A DNA stretch of 54,111 nt from Legionellales bacterium. GTDB taxonomy: Bacteria; Pseudomonadota; Gammaproteobacteria; DSM-16500. This document shows, one piece after another, positions 28,792 through 37,981 of this stretch. Below the pieces are notes generated by a model that did no database searches, was not told where the DNA came from, and saw only the letters and a list, made by a program, of their open reading frames with translations. The stretch lies in the NCBI GenBank assembly GCA_947478495.1, contig CANJVW010000007.1:1-54111 (forward strand). The letters are read 5' to 3'. Made by a program: the position numbers and the translations under genes. Numbering within the stretch: position 1 is the first letter of the stretch; each line of letters begins with the position of its first letter.

Positions 28792-29318
28792 GTGGAGTCT
28801 CGTTCAAGCTGATTTAATTGTTTAAAGGTATCGGTTGATGTCAGTTGGCGCACCACATCTACAACAATGGCCTGCCGCATTTTTTCGTATAAATCTTCCT
28901 CTTGGTTGCTGCCACTCAAGAGCTGGCTCGCATTGAGAGTGACAGCGCGTGTTTCGCTCACTGTAGCGTCTGGAACTAATACATTGCCCTCTGGGCTAAT
29001 CACTTGAAATGAAACAGCCAGAGAGAGATTGTATTGGCGCGTTTGCTGTGTGTTGCTGATCGCAACCAATTGCTGTGCTGTATTCTCATTGAGTATGACC
29101 AGAATAGCTGTCGCATCTTTTTCATTTTTGACGAGCGGTATTTTTGAGTATTGACAGTATTCTTTGAATGCATTGGATAGCGGGCTGTAAGGTTGGCTTG
29201 TTTTGAGGTACAGTTTTTTGAGGGGCGTTGGCAGCTCTGCTGTTCCGCGCAAATGAAAACTTGTGCATCCCGCTAAAAAAAATAAAATAAAAAAACTGAT
29301 TCTTATCGTTTTTATCAT
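28788..29318 (-). CDS. lptE: LPS-assembly lipoprotein LptE
   Basis: Outer-membrane lipoprotein that plugs the LptD barrel and helps deliver lipopolysaccharide to the surface. 176 residues. Lipobox LAGC puts the lipidated cysteine at residue 18, followed by the conserved FHLRGTAELP. The rest shows the alternating pattern of the LptE fold with AVTLNASQLLSGSNQEEDLY. It shares one base with the end of leuS and overlaps holA by four. Confidence 0.92.
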   Translation of the reverse strand: MIKTIRISFFILFFLAGCTSFHLRGTAELPTPLKKLYLKTSQPYSPLSNAFKEYCQYSKIPLVKNEKDATAILVILNENTAQQLVAISNTQQTRQYNLSLAVSFQVISPEGNVLVPDATVSETRAVTLNASQLLSGSNQEEDLYEKMRQAIVVDVVRQLTSTDTFKQLNQLERDST

Positions 29319-31747
29319 TATTTTTCTCCTACAACAATATTCACTAACCGACCTGGCACAACAATGATTTTTTTGACAATGCTATTTTGTAGTAACTCTT
29401 TTATTTTACCTTCATTGAGTACTGCTGATTCAATGGCTTCTTTGTCTGCATTATGCGGCACGGTAATGCTTGATCGCAGCTTGCCATTGACTTGAATCGT
29501 GAGGGTAAGCGATTCGCTTTTAAATTCATTCAACCGACTGACAGGCCATACGGCATTGACGAGCAGCCCTGAAAAACCCAGATCACTCCACAATGTATGC
29601 GTGATGTGGGGTGCAACAGGGGAGAGCAATCGCAATAATACATCTAAGTTTTCTTTAATTAAATGATCCGGAAACGTGATGAGAAAATTAAACAGTTTCA
29701 TACAGCCAGAAATCACCGTGTTAAATTGTAGTCGCTCATAATCCTGTGTAACTTGTTCTATTACTTCATAATATTGTCGCAATAAAGTAGACTCCTCTGC
29801 GGAAGGTGTTTTTGCAGGGGTATCAGCAATAGTGGCCTGTTTATCGTATGCAAAACGCCATAAACGCTTTAGAAATCGATGCGCTCCTTGAACGCCAGCG
29901 TCAGACCATTCCAAATTTTGCTCAGGAGGGGAGGCGAACATCAGAAATACACGAACGGTATCCGCACCAAATTGTTGTATCAGTGATTCTGGATTCACGA
30001 CATTGCCCTTGGACTTCGACATTTTAGCGCCGTCTTTCAAGACCATGCCTTGCGTCAATAATCGAGTAAAGGGTTCGTCACTATTAACCAGCCCTAGATC
30101 GCGCAATGCTTTGTGCATGAAACGTGAATAGAGTAAATGCAAAATAGCGTGCTCAACGCCGCCAATATACTGATTCACAGGGAGCCACTCATTGGCTTTT
30201 TTATCGATCATCGCTGCCTTGTTGTCTCGACACATAAAGCGTGCGTAATACCAAGATGATTCCATGAATGTGTCGAATGTATCGGTTTCACGCGTCGCGG
30301 GTTTTTCGCAGCGCGGACAAGTTGTCTCAAGAAATTCTTTCATGCTTTTAAGCGGCGATGTCACACCAGAAAAAGCGATTTTTTCAGGAAGTATGACAGG
30401 CAACTTTTCGAGTGGAACAGGAACCGCTCCGCACTCTCCACAGTTAATCATCGGGATAGGAGCCCCCCAGTAACGTTGTCGCGAAATCCCCCAATCGCGC
30501 AATCGGTAATGCGTTTTTCGCGCACCATTCTTTTTTGTTTCGAGGGTCTGTGCAATTGCTTCAATGGCTTGCTTTGACGAGAGACCGCTATATTGATCAG
30601 AATGAATGAGCGTTCCAAAGTCTTCAAAAGCGGCTTTTGAAAAATCCCACTCAGACGTTGTTTCAATCACGGGTTGAATGGGCAATTGATAACGCATGGC
30701 AAACTCAAAATCACGTGGATCATGCGCTGGTACCGCCATCACACCACCTGAGCCATATTCCATAATGACAAAGTTTGCCACCCAAATCGGAATTTTTTTC
30801 TGAGTCAATGGATGATTAGCAAAAAAACCTGTTGCCAATCCTTTTTTCTCGAGTGTCGCAAGCTCAGCTTCTGCGACTTTAATATTTTTGCAGCTGTCTA
30901 CAAACGCTTGTAATTCAGGATTGTTGCGAGCCGCCTCTAGTGCGAGCGGATGTTGTGGTGCAACTGCAATATAGGTGACGCCAAACAACGTATCTGCACG
31001 CGTCGTGAAAATAGTTAAGCGTTCATGCTCTTTGTGCGACAAAGCAAAGGATACTTCGATGCCTTCAGAGCGCCCAATCCAATTGCGCTGCATGGTTTTA
31101 ACTTGGTGTGGCCAGTTGGGTAGCTGATCCAATCCGGATAGCAATTCATCTGCGTAGGCGGTAATTTTAAAAAACCATTGAGGAATGTCGCGGCGTTCAA
31201 TCGGTGCGCCCGATCGCCAACCGCGACCATCAATGACTTGTTCGTTTGCTAGCACCGTTTGATCGATAGGGTCCCAATTGACGGTTGAATTTTTTTTATA
31301 AACCAGTCCTTTGTTGTAGCACTGAATAAAGAACCATTGCTCCCATTGATAGTAGTCTGGATGACACGTTGCCATTTCGCATCGCCAATCATAGCCCAAA
31401 CCTAAACGTTTCATTTGATCGCGCATGATGCCAATATTGTGGTAGGTCCATTCAGCGGGCGGCACCTGATGCTTGATCGCGGCGTTTTCGGCGGGTAGCC
31501 CAAATGCATCCCACCCCATGGGCTGCAATACATTTTTGCCCTTCATGCGTTGGTAGCGGCTAATCACATCGCCAATGGTAAAAACACGGGCATGCCCCAT
31601 GTGAAGATGTCCGCTGGGATAGGGAATCATGTTAAGACACGCAAACTTTTCTTTTGTGGACGACTCATCCACCTCAAAGCAGCGTTGCGCTTCCCATTCT
31701 GCTTGTGCTTCCTTCTCTATTTTTTCGTGATGATATTGAAGATCCAT
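29318..31747 (-). CDS. leuS: Leucine--tRNA ligase
   Basis: Charges tRNA-Leu, with an editing domain against isoleucine and norvaline. 809 residues, slightly shorter than the 860 of Escherichia coli. HIGH-type motif HLHMGH is at 47-52 and KMSKS is in KDGAKMSKSKGNVVNP near 574. A zinc module is visible with CGECGAVPVP and CPRCEKPATRETDTFD. The CP1 editing region with TIFTTRADTLFGVTY lies near 245. lnt ends nine bases upstream of its ATG, so the two are in one operon. Confidence 0.97.
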   Translation of the reverse strand: MDLQYHHEKIEKEAQAEWEAQRCFEVDESSTKEKFACLNMIPYPSGHLHMGHARVFTIGDVISRYQRMKGKNVLQPMGWDAFGLPAENAAIKHQVPPAEWTYHNIGIMRDQMKRLGLGYDWRCEMATCHPDYYQWEQWFFIQCYNKGLVYKKNSTVNWDPIDQTVLANEQVIDGRGWRSGAPIERRDIPQWFFKITAYADELLSGLDQLPNWPHQVKTMQRNWIGRSEGIEVSFALSHKEHERLTIFTTRADTLFGVTYIAVAPQHPLALEAARNNPELQAFVDSCKNIKVAEAELATLEKKGLATGFFANHPLTQKKIPIWVANFVIMEYGSGGVMAVPAHDPRDFEFAMRYQLPIQPVIETTSEWDFSKAAFEDFGTLIHSDQYSGLSSKQAIEAIAQTLETKKNGARKTHYRLRDWGISRQRYWGAPIPMINCGECGAVPVPLEKLPVILPEKIAFSGVTSPLKSMKEFLETTCPRCEKPATRETDTFDTFMESSWYYARFMCRDNKAAMIDKKANEWLPVNQYIGGVEHAILHLLYSRFMHKALRDLGLVNSDEPFTRLLTQGMVLKDGAKMSKSKGNVVNPESLIQQFGADTVRVFLMFASPPEQNLEWSDAGVQGAHRFLKRLWRFAYDKQATIADTPAKTPSAEESTLLRQYYEVIEQVTQDYERLQFNTVISGCMKLFNFLITFPDHLIKENLDVLLRLLSPVAPHITHTLWSDLGFSGLLVNAVWPVSRLNEFKSESLTLTIQVNGKLRSSITVPHNADKEAIESAVLNEGKIKELLQNSIVKKIIVVPGRLVNIVVGEK

Positions 31748-31756
31748 GTATGCCTC

Positions 31757-33265
31757 TTAATTCTTTTGTTTTCTGAATCGAATAGCCACTATGATCAACA
31801 TCAGTGGCAATAGTGTAATGGTAAGACTCTTGCGTTCCTGCCAAGGCGTTAATCCCACCACCGGTTGCACGTGATCTGTTAAGACAACGGATTGAAACGC
31901 AGGTGCTATGCGTTGCAGATCGCCGTTTGGCCGGATGATAGCGGTTAATCCTGTGTTTGACACAAACAATCCAGGGCGACCCATTTCGAGTGAGCGCATT
32001 TCAGCGCTTTCGAGATGTTGCGCTAATGCAAGCGAATCACCAAACCAACTATCATCACTCACCGTGAGCAACAGGCCTGTTTTTTCCCCATATTGAGCGA
32101 CCCACTCAGGATAAATAATTTCATAACAAATAAATGTTGCGATCTCCACTCCATTGACTATCAACGGTTTTGGGGGGCGTGTATCCGGTATACTATTTGA
32201 CATGGGAATATGAAAAAAGCTCAAGAGGGGTGTAAACAATTTTGGTTCGGGCGTATATTCGCCAAATGGCACTAAACGGTGTTTCAGGTATGCACTTTTG
32301 GTTGTCCCGAGCGCAATGACGGCATTGTAAAAATTATCTTGAGGGAAATTTTGAACGGGTATCCCTAAGATAAGCGATGCATGATGCCGCTTTGCTTTTT
32401 CATCTAGTACTTCAATAAGCCCTTCTGTTTGCTGAAGAGAGATAGGAATAGCGGCTTCTGGCCATACGATGATATCGCTATTCCAATGAGGTTCTGTCAA
32501 TGATTCATAATGCTTTACATTTGCAATCAGTTGATGCGAATCCCATTTAATGGACTGAGGAATATTGCCTTGCACCAGACTGACCTGCAGAGGGGATCCT
32601 GCGGGATGCGTCCAGGGGATAATGGATAAACCCGCGCTTATTGCCCATAGACAGACAACAGCTATAAGACATTGGCGTCGACTTTCTTTGTTTTTCGTGT
32701 TTGTGGCAGTGAGGATTAATCCGGCGCTCAACAATATCGCGAACGAGACACCATACACGCCCATCAGTGGCGCCAATCCCTTGAGTGGGGCATGTATTTG
32801 AGAGTCGCCGAGCAAAACCCAAGGGAATCCACCAAATAGGGCGGTTCGGAGGTATTCGATCAATACGCCAATCGATGGAAAGGCGCAAATCATGGTATAT
32901 CCATCTGCACGACGAAAATAGCGAGCGAGCAAATAGCCATGCAACGCAGGAAATAGTGCAAGGAATCCGATAAAGAGAGATGTGATTAAAAATGAAATAG
33001 AAAGGGGGGCGTATCCAAATCGATGGATGCTAATAAATACCCAGCTGACAGACGTTCCAAAAAATCCCAACCCATAAAGCCAGCCACGCCATGTTGCACG
33101 CGCTGGGGCGGTATCTAACCAAAGCCACAGAAGACATATCGAGGAAATAATGGCGAATGGAAAACAGGAAAAAGGTGCAAAAGAGAGTGTTAATAGCGCG
33201 CCTGACAGGCACGCGAGCAGATCACCTGTTTTGTTTTGATGGAGTCGACGTAGGGTTATCATCAC
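31757..33265 (-). CDS. lnt: Apolipoprotein N-acyltransferase
   Basis: Adds the third acyl chain to outer-membrane lipoproteins such as LptE. 502 residues. Six or so membrane helices precede a periplasmic nitrilase-like domain. The catalytic triad is visible: Glu in WPEAAIPIS near 268, Lys in KHRLVPFGEYTPE near 328 and Cys in FICYEIIYPEW near 378. The start ATG is only 18 bases from the left arm of the palindrome at 33284, so its promoter must lie inside or beyond that element. Confidence 0.96.
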   Translation of the reverse strand: MMITLRRLHQNKTGDLLACLSGALLTLSFAPFSCFPFAIISSICLLWLWLDTAPARATWRGWLYGLGFFGTSVSWVFISIHRFGYAPLSISFLITSLFIGFLALFPALHGYLLARYFRRADGYTMICAFPSIGVLIEYLRTALFGGFPWVLLGDSQIHAPLKGLAPLMGVYGVSFAILLSAGLILTATNTKNKESRRQCLIAVVCLWAISAGLSIIPWTHPAGSPLQVSLVQGNIPQSIKWDSHQLIANVKHYESLTEPHWNSDIIVWPEAAIPISLQQTEGLIEVLDEKAKRHHASLILGIPVQNFPQDNFYNAVIALGTTKSAYLKHRLVPFGEYTPEPKLFTPLLSFFHIPMSNSIPDTRPPKPLIVNGVEIATFICYEIIYPEWVAQYGEKTGLLLTVSDDSWFGDSLALAQHLESAEMRSLEMGRPGLFVSNTGLTAIIRPNGDLQRIAPAFQSVVLTDHVQPVVGLTPWQERKSLTITLLPLMLIIVAIRFRKQKN

Positions 33266-33283
33266 TTTAAATCCTTATGCGTG

Positions 33284-33537
33284 CGTCATCCCAAAAAATC
33301 CCGCCCCGGAAATGCTATCGGGAAACGGAACATTTGCTGCGAGGATTTATTTGGGACCCAGGAGCAGCCTAGATGAGAATATGCTTTCTATAAAAAATAT
33401 TTTATCATTTTGCTATAAAAACCTATTTTTTTAAAGCGATATTCCAGTCTAGGCTGCTCCTGGGTCCCAAATAAATCCTCGCAGCAAATGTTCCGTTTCC
33501 CGATAGCATTTCCGGGGCGGGATTTTTTGGGATGACG
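33284..33537. repeat. Perfect long palindrome (90-base arms, 74-base AT-rich loop)
   Basis: Bases 33284-33373 are the exact reverse complement of 33448-33537: 90 of 90 positions by eye. The 74-base centre is AT-rich. The arm runs CGTCATCCCAAAAAATCCCG, a core of about 30 bases, GCGAGGATTTATTTGGGACC and CAGGAGCAGCCTAGA. The hexamer CTTATG occurs close to both outer ends and may be a target duplication. There is no open frame, so any mobility would need help in trans. The element fills most of the 372-base gap between the divergent genes lnt and the porin. Related sequence is at 143-232 and 53936-54111. Confidence 0.95.
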
Positions 33538-33569
33538 TGCTTATGAAATGCCCAATCCAGCAACATTAT

Positions 33570-33598
33570 TTGACTCTGTTAAAAATACTCACTAGTAT
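33570..33598 (+). promoter_or_regulatory. Promoter of the LbtU-like porin gene
   Basis: TTGACT (33570-33575), a 17-base spacer and TAGTAT (33593-33598), 32 bases after the palindrome ends. A strong ribosome site AGGAGGG follows at 33628-33634. Confidence 0.6.
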
Positions 33599-33637
33599 CT
33601 GCGCTCTGTAATAAACCTTGAAGCCCCAGGAGGGTGT

Positions 33638-35077
33638 ATGCGTAAAAAAATGATTCTTTTGGGTGGCGTGTTGTGTGCCATGAACACTATCAGCTTTGGT
33701 GCCGATCAACATACCACAGCAGCAGCTCAACCTCAAAAAGCCACTAGTGCTATCACCAAATCAACTGTAAGACACCATGCCCGAAGCATGAAAACCAGCT
33801 CTAAGCCTGTTGCAAAAGCAGCTAGCTCATTCCCAATGGATTTTGATGTACCCGGAAAATCACTTGTTTCGACAGGTCCGTATCTTGGCATACCCCTGCA
33901 ATTTTCTGGTTCTAATTTGATTATTAATAGCCCATCCATTAATCTCGACTTAAGTTTGCTTTCCACTCGAAAAACGATTAGTGAAAGACAAGCGGAGCTC
34001 GGTCGTCCAGCTGATACCGATGGCGCGCATGTTTTATTAAGCGGCATGATACAAGGTCAAGCCAGTGCAACCCGGAATAATGGCGGTAGCAGCAATGTCA
34101 CGCTAACTGATAGCACATTGGATGCCTATATTTTAGGACCAAGTCACTGGACATCGGGTTTGATCGAATTAAGCTATGATAACAACAACAGCGTGACATC
34201 GAATAATCCTACGAAAAATTCACGTGTTTTCATCAATAAAGGCTTTATCGTCATTGGCGATTTGTTGCAATCCCCCGTTTATGCCAGCATTGGACAAATG
34301 TATGTGCCGTTTGGCGTGTATTCTACCACCTTAGTGAGTAGTCCTATGACTAAAACACTGGGCAGAACACAGGCGCGCGCTATTGCTGTTGGGTATCATC
34401 CACAAGAAACCAATGCGCTCTATGCCACAACATATGCTTTTAATGGTGGCACTTATACAACGTCCTCTCAAAACAAAGTGGATAATGGTGGCCTGAATGC
34501 AGGGTATCATTTCCAAGTCGGCTCTCTGCATGCAAACCTAGGCGGCGGTGTTATTGCCAATATAGCGGACTCACAGAGCATGCAAAGCACCGGTAATTCA
34601 TCACCTCAATTTGGTGGTTTTGGTGCGATTACGTCTAGCGAGCAACTTCAGCATCGTGTCGCTGGTTATAACACGCATGTGTCATTGGCTGTTGGCGATT
34701 CCTGGGATTTCATTGCAGAGTATGTTCAAGCTGCTCGACGATTTGATCCGACGGATTTGACCATCGACACACAGGGCGCAAAACCCAGTGCGTTTAACAT
34801 AGAAGGTGTTTACACCATTCCATATTTCGAGAAGCCAACCTCCGTCACGCTGGCCTATGGACAATCACATAGCGCCCTCGCGTTAGGATTGCCAGCTCAA
34901 CGGTATTCGTTTGTGGTCAATCACTCTTACTGGAAGAGCACCATGGAAAGTATCGAACTTCGTCGTGATTACAACTATGCTAACAATGCTACATCATCAG
35001 GTTCAAGTGTTGCAGGACCGGGCGGCATTGGCGGATCATTTGATGCGATTACCTTGCAGTTTGCGTATTTCTTCTAA
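33638..35077 (+). CDS. LbtU-like outer-membrane porin
   Basis: A beta-barrel outer-membrane protein of 479 residues. Signal peptide 1-21 (VLCAMNTISFGA-D), then a Lys/Thr/Ala-rich linker to about residue 65, and a long region of alternating hydrophobic strands ending in the aromatic FAYFF, the usual barrel terminus. The segment SPSINLDLSLLSTRKTISER before the barrel and the strand text VYASIGQMYVPFGVY and TLGRTQARAIAVGYHPQ recall the LbtU siderophore porin family of Legionella; this is from memory. The gene stands alone with its own promoter, strong RBS and terminator, fitting a highly expressed surface protein. No Fur box was recognised, so an iron role is not shown. Confidence 0.72.
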   Translation: MRKKMILLGGVLCAMNTISFGADQHTTAAAQPQKATSAITKSTVRHHARSMKTSSKPVAKAASSFPMDFDVPGKSLVSTGPYLGIPLQFSGSNLIINSPSINLDLSLLSTRKTISERQAELGRPADTDGAHVLLSGMIQGQASATRNNGGSSNVTLTDSTLDAYILGPSHWTSGLIELSYDNNNSVTSNNPTKNSRVFINKGFIVIGDLLQSPVYASIGQMYVPFGVYSTTLVSSPMTKTLGRTQARAIAVGYHPQETNALYATTYAFNGGTYTTSSQNKVDNGGLNAGYHFQVGSLHANLGGGVIANIADSQSMQSTGNSSPQFGGFGAITSSEQLQHRVAGYNTHVSLAVGDSWDFIAEYVQAARRFDPTDLTIDTQGAKPSAFNIEGVYTIPYFEKPTSVTLAYGQSHSALALGLPAQRYSFVVNHSYWKSTMESIELRRDYNYANNATSSGSSVAGPGGIGGSFDAITLQFAYFF

Positions 35078-35102
35078 TCGCGCTACGGAATAGTACTAAT
35101 CG

Positions 35103-35130
35103 AAAATGGGGCTTTATGCCCCATTTTTTT
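35103..35130 (+). terminator. Terminator after the porin gene
   Basis: Ten-base stem AAAATGGGGC/GCCCCATTTT with a five-base loop and a T-run to 35130, 25 bases after the porin stop. Confidence 0.9.
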
Positions 35131-35176
35131 ATCTTTTTTTAATAATTCCCTCTCATCCTGAAAAATCCCACTCTCT

Positions 35177-35185
35177 TGCTATACT
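35177..35185 (+). promoter_or_regulatory. Extended -10 promoter of the coiled-coil protein gene
   Basis: TGCTATACT matches an extended -10 element (TGnTATACT); no convincing -35 is visible. It lies 32 bases before the ATG at 35217. Just upstream, 35157-35175 resembles the start of the repeat at 53881 (ATCCCACTCTCT shared). Confidence 0.4.
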
Positions 35186-35216
35186 CCAAGAATGATCGTA
35201 TAGAGGGGGGATCGTT

Positions 35217-36224
35217 ATGCCTAATTCATCGTTGCAAACTTTTACCGATACATTACGCGAGGTGGGCGAGATGTATGAGTTCATGACTGAACTGGCTGCG
35301 TCTTTGCAAAACCAACTGGAGAAACACCACCAAGAATCCGATCGAATTTCTCAAGAACGCACAAACAGTATGATAAAGGAGTTTCAAGAAACAGGTCGAA
35401 ACGACCGACAGGCTATCTATGAAACAACAGATATTCTGCAGGGGCGCAATAAAGCTGTTGAGGCTCTAAAGCAAATGGTGGAAGAGCGGTTTCAAAAGGC
35501 AGAAATGCTGCTCGATGAGACGATGGAGCGTTATATCAAGTCGGTTGAGGAATATCACAAAGAGGGGCTTGATTCAAGTCAGCTGCTGCGGTCTATCGAT
35601 GAGAATATAGCCGATTTATCTGAGCATCCTGATTTCATGGAGGCGTTGTATCAGCCTATTGCAAATATATACAATATCGAGCTTGATGCCGATTCTATCA
35701 ATCGCATTCCTCCTGAATCGCTATCGATAGCCCCAGAAGCAGAAGAAGCAGAAGCTGATATGTCAGAGGTTGATCACTCGTCTGCCCCTTCGGTTGAGGC
35801 AACACCGACACCAACACCACCATTAAGCCCAAAAAGATCGACCACCTCCGGATTGACATTGGATAAAGAAACGATAAAATCGATCAAACATTATCAAGAA
35901 AGCGTGATGCATTGGGCAAAGGCCTGCGATAGTTTTAAAAAAACGCATACGGGTTTTTCGAGCTATTTTGGTGTATTTGGCAATGCATACAAAGCGTCAG
36001 AAAAAGAAGAGGCGGCGCGCGCACAGAGAGCGGAATCAGAGCGAGCATTGAAAGCGATCTGCGATAAGAAAGAAATTAATTTTTCAATCGTAAGGAATGA
36101 TGCTGTGCTACACGCTATAAATGGCGCTCAGGATGAAGGGGTTATAAGCATTTTAAAAGAGTTTTCAGAAAAACAGACTGCGCTGAACACTGCTGTATCG
36201 CAACGACAATCGCGTCGGTCATAG
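35217..36224 (+). CDS. Coiled-coil orphan protein, unknown function
   Basis: I do not recognise this 335-residue protein. Residues 1-125 are strongly helical and charged with heptad-like spacing (coiled coil). About 165-215 is a flexible linker, first acidic (EAEEAEADMSEVDHSS) then Pro/Thr-rich (VEATPTPTPPLSPKRS). Residues 218-335 are a second helical region with an aromatic patch THTGFSSYFGVFGNAY and a Lys/Arg/Glu helix. No signal peptide, membrane segment or catalytic motif. It is a single gene between the porin terminator and convergent nth, whose end it overlaps by six bases. Architecture and orphan status fit a secreted effector of an intracellular bacterium, but that is inference only. 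Confidence 0.7.
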   Translation: MPNSSLQTFTDTLREVGEMYEFMTELAASLQNQLEKHHQESDRISQERTNSMIKEFQETGRNDRQAIYETTDILQGRNKAVEALKQMVEERFQKAEMLLDETMERYIKSVEEYHKEGLDSSQLLRSIDENIADLSEHPDFMEALYQPIANIYNIELDADSINRIPPESLSIAPEAEEAEADMSEVDHSSAPSVEATPTPTPPLSPKRSTTSGLTLDKETIKSIKHYQESVMHWAKACDSFKKTHTGFSSYFGVFGNAYKASEKEEAARAQRAESERALKAICDKKEINFSIVRNDAVLHAINGAQDEGVISILKEFSEKQTALNTAVSQRQSRRS

Positions 36225-36857
36225 TGTGTTATTTTTCTCATAGAGCGTACACCATTCTTTCAATATACATTCGGAACATCGCGGTTTCCGTGCGATACAT
36301 GTATAGCGCCCATGCAATATCAACCAATGATGTGCATCTTGTTTGAATTCATCCGGAATGATCGCGATCAATTGTTTTTCAACGGCCAACGGCGTTTTGC
36401 CGTTGGCTAACCCCAATCGATTAGCGACTCGAAAAATATGGGTATCCACTGCCATCACAGGTTGTCCAAAGCAAGTGTTCAATATGACATTGGCTGTTTT
36501 TCGACCAACGCCAGGTAGCGACTCCAATGCCTCTCGCGTATCGGGCACCCGGGACTCATATTGTTCGATCAAAATAAGACACGCTTTGATGATATGGCGT
36601 GCTTTAGTATTAAATAATCCAATTTTATTGATATATTTCTTTAATTCCATTTCTCCTAGCAGCAGTATTTTTTCAGGTGTGTTAGCTTTTTCAAATAAAA
36701 GGGGCGTTGCTTTATTAACGGATATATCGGTTGCTTGGGCGGATAGCATCACTGAGATTAAGAGCTCGAAAGGGGTGTTATAGATCAACTCGGTGGTGGG
36801 ATGTGGGTTTTCCTCTTGTAGCTTGGAAAAAATGGCGACGACTTTTTTCGAATTCAT
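36219..36857 (-). CDS. nth: Endonuclease III
   Basis: Base-excision repair glycosylase and AP lyase for oxidised pyrimidines. 212 residues, normal. Helix-hairpin-helix LPGVGRKTANVIL with catalytic Lys120, catalytic Asp138 in VDTHIFRVANRLGL, and the 4Fe-4S cluster ligands Cys187, Cys194, Cys197 and Cys203 (C-x6-C-x2-C-x5-C) all present. It stands alone here, divergent from the glycosyltransferase. Confidence 0.97.
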   Translation of the reverse strand: MNSKKVVAIFSKLQEENPHPTTELIYNTPFELLISVMLSAQATDISVNKATPLLFEKANTPEKILLLGEMELKKYINKIGLFNTKARHIIKACLILIEQYESRVPDTREALESLPGVGRKTANVILNTCFGQPVMAVDTHIFRVANRLGLANGKTPLAVEKQLIAIIPDEFKQDAHHWLILHGRYTCIARKPRCSECILKEWCTLYEKNNTL

Positions 36858-36933
36858 AGTAATTTTAGTGTGAGGAAAGTGATTTATGCCTTACAATGTA
36901 TCAAATCTCTCGATTTGAGCAAGGACTTATTCT

Positions 36934-37869
36934 GTGTCGAAACCGTATATCAGCGTCGTGATCCCCGTTTACAACGAAGAAAAAAACCTAGAAGAGCTCT
37001 ATCGACGGCTGACACAGTCCCTTGATGCGACGGAAAGGTCTTATGAAATTATTTTAGTCAATGACGGCAGTCGAGATCAATCGAGCGCCGCGTTAAAAAC
37101 ACTTTTTGAGCGTCGACCTAAACAAATCCGCATTATTGAATTTAATGGTAACTTTGGCCAGCACATGGCGATCATGGCAGGATTTGAACGTGTGCGCGGC
37201 GAGATCGTGATCACGCTCGATGCGGATTTGCAGAATCCGCCAGAAGAAATTCCCAAGCTAATTGTCGCCATGGAGGCAGGGCATGATGTCGTCAATACGT
37301 ATCGCGAAGGTCGAAATGATCACTGGTGGCGTTTAGCTGTTTCCGCTATGCATAATAAATTACGCGCCTGGATGATGCCCAAATTAAAAATGAAAGACGA
37401 AGGCTGCATGCTCCGCGCCTATAGTCGTCGGATTGTTGATCTGATGGCATCCACCGGAGAAACCACAACATTTATTCCTGCGCTTGCTTTAAATTATGCG
37501 ATCAATCCAACAGAAGTCGGCGTTGCACATGAAGAACGTTTTGCAGGGACATCCAATTATACGTTTTATGGCTTAATCCGTTATAACTTTGACTTAATCA
37601 CCGGATTTTCGTTGTTCCCCTTGCAGGTTTTCACTTTTATTGGTATCAGCGTCTCATTTATTAGCTTTATTTTTGTGCTCTTTTTAAGTATCCGCCGGAT
37701 TATCATTGGTCCCGAAGCAGAAGGCATTTTCACTTTATTTGCCATTTTATTTTTCTTGATGGGCATTGTGTTACTTGGTCTTGGTATTGTCGGGGAATAT
37801 GTTGGGCGCATCTATCAAGAAGTGCGAAAGCGCCCTCGATTCGTGATTCGCGATATATTGGAAGACTAA
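36934..37869 (+). CDS. Family 2 glycosyltransferase, ArnC/dolichyl-phosphate-sugar synthase type
   Basis: Transfers a sugar from a nucleotide donor to a lipid phosphate at the inner membrane. 311 residues. GT-A domain with SVVIPVYNEEKNLEEL, LVNDGSRDQS and the metal site DAD at 96-98 in ITLDADLQNPPEEIP. Two membrane helices near 232-255 and 270-292 and a basic tail GRIYQEVRKRPRFVI are typical of ArnC-like enzymes. The sugar cannot be told from sequence; ArnC itself adds formamido-arabinose to undecaprenyl phosphate for lipid A modification, but no other arn genes are here. The start is GTG at 36934. The division cluster follows after 112 bases. Confidence 0.85.
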   Translation: MSKPYISVVIPVYNEEKNLEELYRRLTQSLDATERSYEIILVNDGSRDQSSAALKTLFERRPKQIRIIEFNGNFGQHMAIMAGFERVRGEIVITLDADLQNPPEEIPKLIVAMEAGHDVVNTYREGRNDHWWRLAVSAMHNKLRAWMMPKLKMKDEGCMLRAYSRRIVDLMASTGETTTFIPALALNYAINPTEVGVAHEERFAGTSNYTFYGLIRYNFDLITGFSLFPLQVFTFIGISVSFISFIFVLFLSIRRIIIGPEAEGIFTLFAILFFLMGIVLLGLGIVGEYVGRIYQEVRKRPRFVIRDILED

Positions 37870-37870
37870 A

Positions 37871-37967
37871 TGTAGGGTGGATTAGACCCATTTTTTTGCG
37901 TCGTAATCCACCAGATTAATGCATTTATTGGGTGGATTACCGCAAATGGCGCCTAATCCACCCTGCA
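37871..37967. repeat. Nested palindrome upstream of ftsW
   Basis: Outer arms 37871-37885 and 37953-37967 (TGTAGGGTGGATTAG, one mismatch) enclose inner arms 37904-37912 and 37931-37939 (TAATCCACC/GGTGGATTA). It occupies nearly the whole gap between the glycosyltransferase and ftsW and causes a false upstream start in the ftsW frame. It belongs to the GTAGGGTGG-type intergenic repeats. Confidence 0.8.
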
Positions 37968-37981
37968 TTCAAAGGAGACGT

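Noticed and set aside
37919-37981. Longer N-terminus for FtsW
   Set aside because: The extra codons translate the palindromic repeat; family similarity and a strong ribosome site both support 37982.
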